Positions 35,796 to 43,923 of a DNA stretch of 64,000 nt are shown one piece after another. Below the pieces are notes generated by a model. It was not told the origin of the DNA, did no database searches, and saw nothing but the letters and a program-made list of their open reading frames with translations. Within the stretch, counting starts at the first letter, position 1; the number at the start of each line of letters is the position of its first letter. A program made the position numbers and the translations under genes. This DNA comes from Staphylococcus debuckii. Its GTDB lineage: Bacteria; Bacillota; Bacilli; Staphylococcales; Staphylococcaceae. The stretch spans positions 868,001-932,000 of the forward strand of contig NZ_CP033460.1 of the NCBI RefSeq assembly GCF_003718735.1. The letters are read 5' to 3'.

Positions 35796-36545
35796 ATGGA
35801 TAACAGACTTCAAATTAAAAGTGTTATTAAGAGCTTTAGCGGTAGAGAAAATATTATTCCAATACCAGTTGTATATATTGAATTGTTAGGAGATTATCAT
35901 ATTGCTGCATTCTTAAATCAATTAATTTACTGGTCCGATAAGACGAAAAGGAAAGACGGTTACTTCTATAAATCATATAAAGAATGGAAAGAAGAACTTT
36001 TTCTATCTCGTTATCAAATTGATAAGAGCATTGATAAATTAAAAGAAATAGGTTTAATAAAAACATCATTAAAGAAAGCTAATGGCGCACCTACTTTACA
36101 CTATAAAGTTGATATGGACAGATTGACCGAGTGGATTTGCGAAAAACTAACAAATGGAAATGCTAAAAACTCGCAAATGGAATTGTCAAAAACTGACAAA
36201 TCTTTAACAGAGATTACTACAGAGATTACTACAGATAGTGTAAGTGAGTCATTTCAATATATTAGTAATCACTTAGAAATAATACAAAGTCCTTTAAAGA
36301 TACAAGAGATAGAAGAGTTAATCAAAGACTTAGGTAATGAAGCATTAGACATAGTAAAAGTAGCTACTGATTATACAAGAGATAACAACAAAGGTATTAA
36401 CTACTTAATCAAAGTATTAACTAATTGGATTAAAGAAGGTGTAGATACTAAAGAGAAAGCAGAGAACAAAGTTAAACCTAAGACTAAAAAACAAAATAGC
36501 AATATAGATGGAATGCTAGATGACTTAGTAGGGAGTGATAGCTAA
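35796..36545 (+). CDS. DnaD-domain replication initiator
   Basis: A 249-residue protein with an N-terminal winged helix (residues about 15-105; FLNQLIYWSDKTKRKDGYFY, LSRYQIDKSIDKLKEIGLI) and a C-terminal DnaD domain (about 165-215; ATDYTRDNNKGINYLIKVLT). The pair of domains is that of phage replication initiators which bind the origin and recruit the helicase loader. Between them a repeat, EITTEITT, marks a flexible linker; replication origins are often placed inside this part of the gene. Confidence 0.88.
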   Translation: MDNRLQIKSVIKSFSGRENIIPIPVVYIELLGDYHIAAFLNQLIYWSDKTKRKDGYFYKSYKEWKEELFLSRYQIDKSIDKLKEIGLIKTSLKKANGAPTLHYKVDMDRLTEWICEKLTNGNAKNSQMELSKTDKSLTEITTEITTDSVSESFQYISNHLEIIQSPLKIQEIEELIKDLGNEALDIVKVATDYTRDNNKGINYLIKVLTNWIKEGVDTKEKAENKVKPKTKKQNSNIDGMLDDLVGSDS

Positions 36546-36901
36546 TGACTATGACTAAAGAAAAGGCTGCAGAGATAATCAAGTTCGCCAATAACATTTA
36601 CGAAATGAATTTTGATAGAGAGAAAGCAAAGTTATGGTTAGACATGCTAAGTGAGAACGGGGATTACGAGCCTACTATGCACACTTTAAAGAAATACATC
36701 AAAGATGGTAATCCTTATCCACCTAAGATACCGAACATCATGCGTAGTTACCCTAAACAACTAGAACATAAGGTTGATGAAAAGACAAAGGAACATCAAA
36801 GCAAAATGGCGAATGATCCAAAGTATCGAGAGGAACGAGCAAAAGCATTACAAACTTTAAGAAATAAAATGAGAGAGTTCGGGGGCGAGAATTATGTATA
36901 A
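36545..36901 (+). CDS. helicase loader/inhibitor (G39P-like)
   Basis: A 118-residue helical protein (AAEIIKFANNIYEMNFDREK, GNPYPPKIPNIM) with the layout of phage helicase loaders related to SPP1 G39P. It shares one base with the stop of the initiator gene and overlaps the helicase gene by eight bases, so all three are translated together. Its role would be to deliver DnaB to the origin. Confidence 0.75.
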   Translation: MTMTKEKAAEIIKFANNIYEMNFDREKAKLWLDMLSENGDYEPTMHTLKKYIKDGNPYPPKIPNIMRSYPKQLEHKVDEKTKEHQSKMANDPKYREERAKALQTLRNKMREFGGENYV

Positions 36902-38126
36902 CATCAATGAGATAGAAAGCACTATTGTTGCGAGCCTATTAAAAAAGCCGGACCTTCTCCAAAAGTTAAGAGTAAAACCCGACATGTTCACAAATGTTGG
37001 TTACTCCTATTTTATCACATTCATCTTAGAAAAAGGAAGCGTGGAATTAAATGAGTTATTTATCAAAAGTGCTAAAGACAAAGGTTTTATCAGCAACGAC
37101 GAACTAGCACATCTTTACAATACTGATTTTATCGGAGTGGGTTACTTCGAATCATATCAAGACGACATCATACACGCTTATCAACGCAGAGAATCGGAAC
37201 GGCTAGCCAACATGTATCAACAAGATGATACGACAAGCATAAGAGAACTGATAGATAACTTACAGGCAATCGAATTATTAGATAAAACGGAAGATACAGG
37301 AACGAAAGAATATGTAAACGAATTGATTGAGGAAATTTATAGTGATGCACCGAATAACAAAATTAAAACGGGCTTTCCACTTATGGATTATAAAATCGGA
37401 GGTTTTGAGCCAAGCCAATTGGTCGTCATCGCAGCGCGTCCGTCAGTCGGAAAAACTGCATTCGCATTGAACCTCTTATGGAATGTCGCTAAGAGTGGTT
37501 ATCAAACAACATTCTTCTCTATTGAAACGACCGGTAAAAATGTTTTGCAAAGAATGCTCGCCAGCATTTGCAAAATCGAGTTAACGAAAATTAAAGAGGT
37601 ATCAAACTTAACTGTCGATGACATAACCAACCTTACTAAAGGCTTGGACGACATCATGCACAATAATGTGAATATTGTCGCTAAGAGTAGTATAACGACC
37701 CAAGATGTGAGAGCGCAAGCGATGAAACAAACAGATAAACCACAAGTCATATTTATCGACTATCTCCAATTAATGCAGACCGACGCAAAGATAGATAGAC
37801 GGGTGGCAATAGAAAGAATCTCACGCGATCTAAAAATCATAGCAAACGAGACAGACGCAATCATCGTAATCTTGTCTCAATTAAGTCGTGGTGTTGAGTC
37901 ACGTAATGACAAACGGCCGATGTTATCAGATATGAAAGAGTCCGGCGGTATCGAGGCAGACGCTTCAATAGCAATGCTGCTTTATCGTGAAGATTATTAC
38001 GACAAAGATATTGAAGAAGAGGAAGGCAAGTCCACAGTCGAATGTAATATCGCCAAGAATAAAGACGGCGAAACAGGCGTAATCGAATTTGATTTCTATA
38101 AACGTATACAGAGGTTTTACACATGA
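36894..38126 (+). CDS. replicative DNA helicase, DnaB family
   Basis: A 410-residue hexameric helicase. The N-terminal DnaB domain covers about residues 1-100. The RecA-like motor has Walker A AARPSVGKTAFALNLL (about residue 181), Walker B VIFIDYLQLMQTD and the RGVESRNDKRPMLSDMKESG segment of the family. Slightly shorter than host DnaB, as usual for phage copies. It completes the initiator-loader-helicase replication module. Confidence 0.95.
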   Translation: MYNINEIESTIVASLLKKPDLLQKLRVKPDMFTNVGYSYFITFILEKGSVELNELFIKSAKDKGFISNDELAHLYNTDFIGVGYFESYQDDIIHAYQRRESERLANMYQQDDTTSIRELIDNLQAIELLDKTEDTGTKEYVNELIEEIYSDAPNNKIKTGFPLMDYKIGGFEPSQLVVIAARPSVGKTAFALNLLWNVAKSGYQTTFFSIETTGKNVLQRMLASICKIELTKIKEVSNLTVDDITNLTKGLDDIMHNNVNIVAKSSITTQDVRAQAMKQTDKPQVIFIDYLQLMQTDAKIDRRVAIERISRDLKIIANETDAIIVILSQLSRGVESRNDKRPMLSDMKESGGIEADASIAMLLYREDYYDKDIEEEEGKSTVECNIAKNKDGETGVIEFDFYKRIQRFYT

Positions 38127-38353
38127 CATTTCCGACATTCAGATTACAAGAATTACTAGGCAATATGTTCAGAAACGAATACAAGAACGACCCGGTTATA
38201 CAAAAACATATTTTAGAGCTGGGTTGGGCGATAGACAGATTAATTAAAAGAAATGAAATCACACCATTCGATGATTATGAAGTTGTTATGAAGAAAGCAT
38301 TAAAAGAAATGGATTGGAGTGCTGTAAATGGAACGCAGAGAAGAGAAGGCTAG
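38123..38353 (+). CDS. 76-residue hypothetical protein
   Basis: Overlaps the helicase gene by four bases (ATGA). It is helical (LGWAIDRLIKRNEITPFDDY) with no recognised domain. It is probably part of the early operon only. Confidence 0.6.
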   Translation: MTFPTFRLQELLGNMFRNEYKNDPVIQKHILELGWAIDRLIKRNEITPFDDYEVVMKKALKEMDWSAVNGTQRREG

Positions 38354-38516
38354 AATACGATACACCATAGATTTCGAAAAGAAAATTCCATTGAATTTAA
38401 AACCGGACGAGACGGTTGATGACTACATCGAGGAAATCGCAGACGACATATTTTATAACACAGATGACTGGTTAGACGGCGATGTAAGAGACGTCGACCA
38501 CATAAGGGGGATATAA
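38328..38516 (+). CDS. 62-residue acidic protein
   Basis: Overlaps the previous gene by 26 bases. The sequence contains IRYTIDFEKKIPLNLKPDET and a strongly acidic end. It resembles small proteins that follow the helicase in staphylococcal phages; no function is assigned. Confidence 0.55.
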   Translation: MERREEKARIRYTIDFEKKIPLNLKPDETVDDYIEEIADDIFYNTDDWLDGDVRDVDHIRGI

Positions 38517-38518
38517 GC

Positions 38519-39040
38519 ATGGCAATAGTTTATTACAATGACAGACCATTTACATTATCAGAGGAAAAAGTCAAGCATGCACATAATATAGGCTTGAATA
38601 TGATTACTATTCAATATCGTTTAGATGAAGGTTGGGGGTTAGATGATGCTATTTCATTATCTCCTGAGTATGTAATGAAAAATAGCGTGATATGTGCAGC
38701 ATTTATCTTGCCGGAAGTCAGTTACTACTTACCGCTTGAAACATTAGAAGATAACGCAATCAAAAGTTTAACGGCGTTCAGAAAAAGAATAGAGAACAAT
38801 AAAAGCATAGATGGCTTATTAAAAGAAAACAATCTTTATTTTGTAGACAGAAACTCACGTACTGAATACGACTTGGCACTTGAAGATGTAATGCGCAGAA
38901 AAAGAGCAGAAGAACGGTCAAGAGAACGTAAGAAGGCCGAAAAACCGTGGCTATACGATGGCACACCGCAATGTGTGAAGCCTAGCAAATGGTACAAGCA
39001 TTTAGCAGAAAACGACATATTTATTAAGGTGGTGCAGTAA
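38519..39040 (+). CDS. 173-residue phage protein, SA1788-like
   Basis: Begins two bases after the previous stop with AGGGGGATATAAGC as ribosome binding site. The N-terminal half contains LNMITIQYRLDEGWGLDDAI; the second half has a basic helical stretch (RRKRAEERSRERKKAEKPWL) and ends with KPSKWYKHLAENDIFIKV. Similar proteins are widespread in staphylococcal phages (PVL-type). The basic region hints at nucleic-acid contact, but function is unknown. Confidence 0.55.
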   Translation: MAIVYYNDRPFTLSEEKVKHAHNIGLNMITIQYRLDEGWGLDDAISLSPEYVMKNSVICAAFILPEVSYYLPLETLEDNAIKSLTAFRKRIENNKSIDGLLKENNLYFVDRNSRTEYDLALEDVMRRKRAEERSRERKKAEKPWLYDGTPQCVKPSKWYKHLAENDIFIKVVQ

Positions 39041-39538
39041 ATGATTAAAATTCATGAACTCAATCAAAGTGATCGTATCATTATTTACAACTATAAAGGC
39101 ATGAACATTGCAGACGGTGGACATTGTGCGACAGTCATTGACTTATCTAAAAAGAATTTTGAATATGATACGGCAATTGTGAGAACGGACGGACAAGAAA
39201 AGGTTTTAGAACTTACTGATGAAGATTATTTCGACAAGTTGCCTATCAGTTATAAGAAGATGGAAAGCAAAAGCATACATTCTCCGTGTATAAAGGGACT
39301 TAAAATAACACTGCCGTTGGAAAGTGATAGAACACCATCACATTATGCCGGTACAGATAATGTAGATGTTATTGAATTTACGCGTCAACAATTTACTAAA
39401 GATGAGTGGATTGCATCAATGAAGTTTAATATCATCAAATACGCTACAAGGCTAGGTCGTAAAGACGCATTAGACAAAGAGCTGGATAAGATTATCGATT
39501 ATGCGCAAAGACTCAAGGAGGGGCTGGCACATGAGTAA
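39041..39538 (+). CDS. 165-residue hypothetical phage protein
   Basis: Starts directly after the previous stop. No domain is recognised. IHELNQSDRIIIYNYKGMNI and FTKDEWIASMKFNIIKYATR are its clearest blocks; the second resembles the end of several small early phage proteins. It overlaps the deoxyribosyltransferase gene by eight bases. Confidence 0.55.
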   Translation: MIKIHELNQSDRIIIYNYKGMNIADGGHCATVIDLSKKNFEYDTAIVRTDGQEKVLELTDEDYFDKLPISYKKMESKSIHSPCIKGLKITLPLESDRTPSHYAGTDNVDVIEFTRQQFTKDEWIASMKFNIIKYATRLGRKDALDKELDKIIDYAQRLKEGLAHE

Positions 39539-39983
39539 AGTTTATATGGCACACTCGATTGCGACGACCGGAGAATTCAATCATTCAATCGAAACGGCGA
39601 AGAAAATAAAAGCATTAGGTTACGAAGTATATGCACTGGCATTGAACAATGCGATCAATGATAAGTCCAACAATCCGACACCAACAGATATTTACAACAG
39701 TGATGTGTCTGAAATCTTGAGCAGCGATTATGTGGTTGTGAATGTCAACGGCGGTACACAGGACGGTACCGTATCAGAAATCGGATTGGTTGCGGGACTG
39801 AATGAATGTGGACGAGATATTCCGATTATCGCCTACACAAGCAACAAACGCTTACTGCAACCGCAATTTTATCAAGGTATCGCCAGTGCTTCTGCAAATC
39901 ATTTAGTACTCGGCATGATAGAGAAGTGGGGAATTTTCGTAGGGTCTGAAAAAGAAATGTTAGGACATTTGAGTTTCTTATGA
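39531..39983 (+). CDS. nucleoside 2-deoxyribosyltransferase-like protein
   Basis: A 150-residue protein of the nucleoside 2-deoxyribosyltransferase fold. VYMAHSIATTGEFNHSIETA, then IYNSDVSEILSSDYVVVNVN and GTVSEIGLVAGLNECG show the family's three active-site blocks, with Asp and Glu in the right places. It would move deoxyribose between bases or hydrolyse deoxynucleotides, a nucleotide-pool function for phage DNA synthesis. ATG 39531 follows AAGGAGGGG. Confidence 0.8.
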   Translation: MSKVYMAHSIATTGEFNHSIETAKKIKALGYEVYALALNNAINDKSNNPTPTDIYNSDVSEILSSDYVVVNVNGGTQDGTVSEIGLVAGLNECGRDIPIIAYTSNKRLLQPQFYQGIASASANHLVLGMIEKWGIFVGSEKEMLGHLSFL

Positions 39984-40132
39984 GAGAACTTACAAACGGA
40001 ATTAAACAGCGTTTCAAACTGAATACGGTAGGACGTTCACCAAGCGACATACAGCGTGATTTAGAGCAGATAGGCGTAAAGGGATTCGTAGTACACATGA
40101 GTCCCTACACGCGTCACTGTGTTAGCAGATAG
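39980..40132 (+). CDS. 50-residue basic protein
   Basis: Starts at ATG 39980, overlapping the previous stop (ATGA). It is basic (KQRFKLNTVGRSPSDIQRDL) and ends SPYTRHCVSR. No separate ribosome binding site is needed with the overlap. No function is known. Confidence 0.45.
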   Translation: MRELTNGIKQRFKLNTVGRSPSDIQRDLEQIGVKGFVVHMSPYTRHCVSR

Positions 40133-40164
40133 AGCAGAATATGAAAGTAACAGGAGGAAATGGA

Positions 40165-40359
40165 ATGACAGATAAAGAACTTGCAGACAAATACCGCAAA
40201 GCGTATTACGAATTACTTGATGATATTAAGATGTATCGCAGCGACTGGTCAGAGTTAGAGAATTATATCAGATTGAAAATAGAGTGGAATCCGAGCAACA
40301 GTCAATACAAAAATGTACAACATGAAATGGATCGAATTAAGGGAGGAATTGTGGAATGA
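40165..40359 (+). CDS. 64-residue helical protein
   Basis: ATG 40165 follows CAGGAGGAAATGGA. All-helical and charged (ADKYRKAYYELLDDIKMYRS). It overlaps the next gene by four bases. Function is unknown. Confidence 0.55.
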   Translation: MTDKELADKYRKAYYELLDDIKMYRSDWSELENYIRLKIEWNPSNSQYKNVQHEMDRIKGGIVE

Positions 40360-40601
40360 AACCACGTGATTACGAAACTGCTTGGCAAAGACTAAAGGAC
40401 CATATGTTAGCAGAATATGTGAAGACACACAAGGAAACAAAAAGAGTCATTAAACCTAATAATCAGTACCACTTATTCCAAGTAGCAAATGCAATGGTTG
40501 CTAAAGATGAATTTCGGAAGCTATTAACACATATGGATAACCTAGACGGCACACATGAGTTCAGTAATTTAAAGCATGATTTAGAGAGGGGCAGTGAGTG
40601 A
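40356..40601 (+). CDS. 81-residue hypothetical protein
   Basis: Overlaps the previous gene by four bases. It contains DYETAWQRLKDHMLAEYVKT and HEFSNLKHDLERGSE, a pattern seen in small early proteins of staphylococcal phages. No function is assigned. Confidence 0.55.
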   Translation: MKPRDYETAWQRLKDHMLAEYVKTHKETKRVIKPNNQYHLFQVANAMVAKDEFRKLLTHMDNLDGTHEFSNLKHDLERGSE

Positions 40602-40873
40602 TGGATATAAAGAATAATTTGAAATACTACATTAAGTTACGCAGTGTCACTCAAACACAGATTGTGGAAGCGACAGGAATAACAAGACCTACATTATTGA
40701 AGTTGATAAAAGAAGAAGGCGGAACGTCAATAGGAGTCATGTTGAAATTATGCGATTACTTCAATATTACGCCTAATGAGTTTCTAGGGATAGAAGATAA
40801 AAAGACAATCCAAGTAGCACAGAAGATTGATGAAATTGTAGAACTAATCAAGGAGGAAAATATTAATGAATAA
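40601..40873 (+). CDS. XRE-type helix-turn-helix regulator
   Basis: A 90-residue protein. YIKLRSVTQTQIVEATGITR and the following PTLLKLIKEEGGTSIG form the helix-turn-helix; a short helical tail follows. It shares its first base with the stop of the gene before. It is a probable regulator of middle or late phage genes. Confidence 0.75.
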   Translation: MDIKNNLKYYIKLRSVTQTQIVEATGITRPTLLKLIKEEGGTSIGVMLKLCDYFNITPNEFLGIEDKKTIQVAQKIDEIVELIKEENINE

Positions 40874-41165
40874 TTTAATCAAACAAGTAGAACAATGGAG
40901 TAAAGATAAAGGATTAGATAAAGGTAATCCGGACAGACAAGCACTTAAATTCTATGAAGAAGCCGGGGAAGTAGCAGCAGCATTATCACGTGGGCAATCA
41001 GAAGCATTGAAAGACGGTATAGGCGACACAGTAGTTACGCTTATCATTCTTGCACAACAACATGGTATGACGTTAGAAGAATGCTTGCAGTTTGCTTATG
41101 ACGAGATTGCTGGACGTAAAGGTAAGATGATCAACGGAACATTTGTTAAGGAATCAGATTTATAA
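40866..41165 (+). CDS. MazG-like nucleotide pyrophosphohydrolase
   Basis: A 99-residue all-alpha NTP pyrophosphatase of MazG type. The metal-binding pattern is EEAGEVAAAL (ExxE) followed by LKDGIGDTVVTLI (ExxD-type second site). These enzymes clean the nucleotide pool or lower alarmone signals during infection. It overlaps the regulator gene by eight bases. Confidence 0.85.
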   Translation: MNNLIKQVEQWSKDKGLDKGNPDRQALKFYEEAGEVAAALSRGQSEALKDGIGDTVVTLIILAQQHGMTLEECLQFAYDEIAGRKGKMINGTFVKESDL

Positions 41166-41209
41166 ATTGCTTGGCGATTCGTCCGCCTTGCTCTTAAGGA
41201 GGTAAGATA

Positions 41210-41431
41210 ATGAAATTCGGTCAAAATCTTAAACGTATTAGAAAACGCATGAATATGACTCAAGAGGAATTAGCCACAAAAATGGAAATTTCACGGTCTT
41301 ATTTAAGTGATATTGAAAATAGAAGGACAAACCTTAGCATAAAAACAGTTAAGAAATTAGCGGACAGTTTAGGACTATCAGTCAATGATTTATTTAATGA
41401 TGAAACAACTTTTGAGGAGAAAGATAAATGA
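41210..41431 (+). CDS. XRE-type helix-turn-helix regulator
   Basis: A 73-residue protein with a full helix-turn-helix: IRKRMNMTQEELATKMEISR then SYLSDIENRRTNLSIK. It has its own AAGGAGGTAAGA ribosome binding site after a 44-base gap. This is the third such regulator in the prophage, besides CI and Cro, and the second in this operon. Confidence 0.85.
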   Translation: MKFGQNLKRIRKRMNMTQEELATKMEISRSYLSDIENRRTNLSIKTVKKLADSLGLSVNDLFNDETTFEEKDK

Positions 41432-41613
41432 AAAATTTTAAACATACATTAATCAGAAACTTACTTATTATTGGTGCGTGGGAGTTAGGGAAGTATTTAG
41501 GTGAGCAATTGATTATCTATGCTAACCGTAATGATGAGGTGGAAGCACCTGCAGACTTTAATATACACGATCACATGCACCTTAACGATTTAAAAGCAGA
41601 GGTGAGTGAGTAA
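41428..41613 (+). CDS. 61-residue hypothetical protein
   Basis: Overlaps the regulator by four bases. One hydrophobic segment (LIRNLLIIGAWELGKYLG) may be a membrane helix; the C-terminal half is acidic and His-rich. Function is unknown. Confidence 0.5.
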   Translation: MKNFKHTLIRNLLIIGAWELGKYLGEQLIIYANRNDEVEAPADFNIHDHMHLNDLKAEVSE

Positions 41614-42119
41614 TGGTTTTGATAAAAATAATTTCTATAATCCTTCTATTTTTCTTGTGGGCTTATATTCTTTATAGATGGATAAAGTCTGAAAGAGAAT
41701 TAGATAAATATAAAGAAGAAACTCAATATTATCGAGAAGAAAAAATAAGAGCTGAAAATGCTTTGCATGAATATTTAAAATCTAAAGAATCAATAATACA
41801 TGGAACATTAATAAATACATCAAAACATAAGATTAGCGAAAGACATAAAATTGACCCATCTAGTTGGTTAGATAAACAAAAAGAAAATGGATTAATACCA
41901 ATCAAACAATCATTTGTATTAAAAAGTAAAAATGGTAGATATTTTCAAGATGTAGTTAAGATGTATGTAAACAACGAAAACCTAATAGAAAAAGTAATGC
42001 AAACTACTGATGATATTTCGAAAGCAAAGGAATATCGTACACATAGAGAAGCTAGCGAAGAAGCGACAAAGTACGATCTTAAAGTTTTAGCACTTAATAC
42101 TTATGTAAAGGAGTTGTAG
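41613..42119 (+). CDS. 168-residue membrane-anchored protein
   Basis: One N-terminal membrane helix (residues about 4-22), a coiled-coil stretch (ERELDKYKEETQYYREEKIR) and a C-terminal basic region with LKSKNGRYFQDVVKMYVNNE. The stop of the previous gene and its start share a base. No domain is recognised. Confidence 0.55.
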   Translation: MVLIKIISIILLFFLWAYILYRWIKSERELDKYKEETQYYREEKIRAENALHEYLKSKESIIHGTLINTSKHKISERHKIDPSSWLDKQKENGLIPIKQSFVLKSKNGRYFQDVVKMYVNNENLIEKVMQTTDDISKAKEYRTHREASEEATKYDLKVLALNTYVKEL

Positions 42120-42122
42120 CAT

Positions 42123-42305
42123 ATGTGGATAGCCCTAACAATACTCTTTGCTCTCCTTTCACTTGTGCTTAATATGGCGAATAGAGAGTTGAATCGTGAA
42201 TTAAAGATACAGAAATATATTATACGGACGCTGACTAAAAGAAATGATGATGCAGATATTAATAACCATAAACATCTAAATAACTCAAAGGAAGTGGATA
42301 AATGA
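42123..42305 (+). CDS. 60-residue membrane protein
   Basis: A single N-terminal membrane helix (WIALTILFALLSLVLNM) with a basic, Asn-rich tail. It overlaps the resolvase gene by four bases. Function is unknown. Confidence 0.5.
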   Translation: MWIALTILFALLSLVLNMANRELNRELKIQKYIIRTLTKRNDDADINNHKHLNNSKEVDK

Positions 42306-42772
42306 GTTACGCAAACAGAGGCAAGTGGTTAGAATCAGTAATCACGCATGTAAATCAGATATATGAGATGAACAACAAAGCAATCATACGTAAGGTGCCG
42401 ACAGATATTAATTACAACACACGCACAGGCAAAGCATTCTTTAAAGCTAAAGGTATGGTGGACTTCGTAGGTATCAGTAACGGCAAGATGATAGCCTTTG
42501 ATACTAAGAATACTAAAGGTAAGAGCATTCCATTCAATAACATACAACCGCACCAAGTAGATTACTTACAGAAAATTAAAGCACATGGCGGTGCAGCATT
42601 CTTACTTATCTATTTTGAACGTTATCAAGAGTTATACGCATTGGATATTGATGAATATGTAGGATTAGAAGAAACGTTGGATAGAAAAAGTGTTCCGTAT
42701 AGTTACTTTGAAAATATAGATCCAGTACAAAGTAGAAACGGTATAGCATTTGATTACTTAGATATTATGTGA
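42302..42772 (+). CDS. RecU-like Holliday junction resolvase
   Basis: A 156-residue nuclease of the RecU type that cuts branched phage DNA before packaging. It starts YANRGKWLESVITHVN with the conserved NRG, then KGMVDFVGISNGKMIAFDTK carries the Asp-(x)n-(D/E)xK metal site, with NNIQPHQVDYLQ as the family's QxxH block. It is shorter than host RecU, as usual in phages. Confidence 0.88.
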   Translation: MSYANRGKWLESVITHVNQIYEMNNKAIIRKVPTDINYNTRTGKAFFKAKGMVDFVGISNGKMIAFDTKNTKGKSIPFNNIQPHQVDYLQKIKAHGGAAFLLIYFERYQELYALDIDEYVGLEETLDRKSVPYSYFENIDPVQSRNGIAFDYLDIM

Positions 42773-42821
42773 ATAAGGACCGTAACGATAGATTTTATAA
42801 AAAAATAGCTGGAGGTTTCTC

Positions 42822-43268
42822 ATGAAGTTAGGCAGTGCAGATATTAAGAAGCTAGAAGAGTTGTGGGTTTACCATGAAGAGTTGAAAGGACAACTTGCAT
42901 ATAGAAGATATGAATTACTATATCAACCTAGTGATAAGAATGTAGGAGGTGGTAAATCTAACTTGCCGGGCAAGCCAGTAGAGCAGGAAGTTATTAAACT
43001 TAATAAGGACAACCTGTATAGAAACTTAACTGAATCAATCATGGCAGTTGAAGATGTGTATAGGAAAGCAACTAAGGAACAGAAGCTGATAGCACAATAT
43101 CGCTATTGGGAAAAAGACCTTGCTATATATGAATGGCCGGACATTGCTCATGAGATAACTAAACAGAGAGAGGACGATAAAATTATCAGTAAAGACGCAG
43201 CGCTAAGAATGCGTAATAAGATGATGAGAGAGACAGCTAAAAAGATAGGCTGGGTTACAAAAGAGTAA
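42822..43268 (+). CDS. rinA: RinA-like late transcription activator
   Basis: A 148-residue protein that fits the RinA/ArpU regulator group: a helical N-terminus (ADIKKLEELWVYHEELKGQL), then a DNA-binding-like end (DAALRMRNKMMRETAKKIGW). It is the last gene before the non-coding gap that precedes the packaging genes, the place where staphylococcal phages keep rinA, whose product switches on the late promoter. It has a GGAGGTTTCTC ribosome binding site. Confidence 0.85.
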   Translation: MKLGSADIKKLEELWVYHEELKGQLAYRRYELLYQPSDKNVGGGKSNLPGKPVEQEVIKLNKDNLYRNLTESIMAVEDVYRKATKEQKLIAQYRYWEKDLAIYEWPDIAHEITKQREDDKIISKDAALRMRNKMMRETAKKIGWVTKE

Positions 43269-43296
43269 CCGCACTTTCGAGGTTGTAGAAGTGCGG
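43269..43296 (+). terminator. hairpin after rinA
   Basis: CCGCACTT and AAGTGCGG form a perfect 8-bp stem directly after the rinA stop. No T-run follows; a stabilising 3' hairpin is more likely than a terminator. Confidence 0.6.
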
Positions 43297-43416
43297 TGTG
43301 TCAATAGCTTATTATGATAGTATAGGTTTTTACCTAGAGAAATAAAACAGGACGTGTCATTCTAAGATATGCATTTGATTAGATGCACGGTTCTTCAAAC
43401 ATACTATATTATACGA

Positions 43417-43445
43417 GGCACGTTACTTTTGTAGCGTGTCTTTTT
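43417..43445 (+). terminator. strong terminator after rinA
   Basis: GGCACGTTAC, a TTTT loop and GTAGCGTGTC form a 10-bp stem followed by T5. It separates early from late transcription. Confidence 0.92.
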
Positions 43446-43475
43446 GTATGCACCTATTTAATCTACCCACATAAT

Positions 43476-43585
43476 AAGGACACACATATTAAAGGACACT
43501 ACTTGTTAAGGTGCGGTGATTAAAGGTCTCTACATTCAAGAGTACCCTTTTAGGTCATACACTTTGAGTGTAGGCTTTAAAGGTC
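43476..43585 (+). promoter_or_regulatory. repeated elements, possible RinA sites
   Basis: AAGGACAC occurs twice 16 bases apart (43476-43483, 43492-43499). ATTAAAGGTC (43519-43528) and CTTTAAAGGTC (43575-43585) follow. The common core TAAAGG(A/T)C is spaced along about 110 bases, as expected of an activator-binding array. The link to RinA is inferred from position. Confidence 0.4.
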
Positions 43586-43800
43586 AATGCTTGAAGCAGA
43601 AGATTAACATACAACATTCATCATTCATTCTATTAACTTAAAAGGTTTCATTAGTTTAAGAGATTAATCGAAACAACAATTATTATTTATTATCAATTTG
43701 TTTGTTGTTTATTTGTTGTTTGTTATTTGTTAAGTGTTTCATTAATCATAAACTTTAGAGATCAATTTGCATTTGATTGATGAAACATTTTCTAAAGTGA

Positions 43801-43857
43801 AAGACAAAATGATTTGAGATTATAATTTCTTATTTTGTTTTGTCTTTTATTTTTTAT
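43801..43857 (+). terminator. terminator-like hairpin before the HNH gene
   Basis: AAGACAAAA (43801-43809) pairs with TTTTGTCTT (43838-43846), followed by a T-rich run. The loop is long but may fold further. If real, late transcription either starts after it or reads through. Confidence 0.5.
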
Positions 43858-43923
43858 TCTTAAATTGATTTGAGTTTCTTTGTTAAGAAATGAAAGATGA
43901 AAAGTTAATTGAAAGAAGTTGAA

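Larger units (their letters stand above)
43269..43923 (+). other. non-coding region between rinA and the packaging genes
   Basis: This 655-base gap holds no gene that I can support. It contains a hairpin after rinA, a strong terminator (43417-43445), repeated TAA(A)GG(A/T)C elements at about 43476-43585, a TACACT/AGTGTA hairpin (43558-43572), a GT-rich low-complexity run (43697-43731), two overlapping long stems (43736-43798) and a terminator-like hairpin (43801-43857). The late promoter and RinA target should lie here. Confidence 0.7.

Noticed and set aside
43697..43731. TTTGTTGTTTATTTGTT low-complexity run as an origin of replication
   Set aside because: It has no iterons or DnaA-like boxes and lies in the late control region; the initiator gene at 35796-36545 is the more usual origin site.
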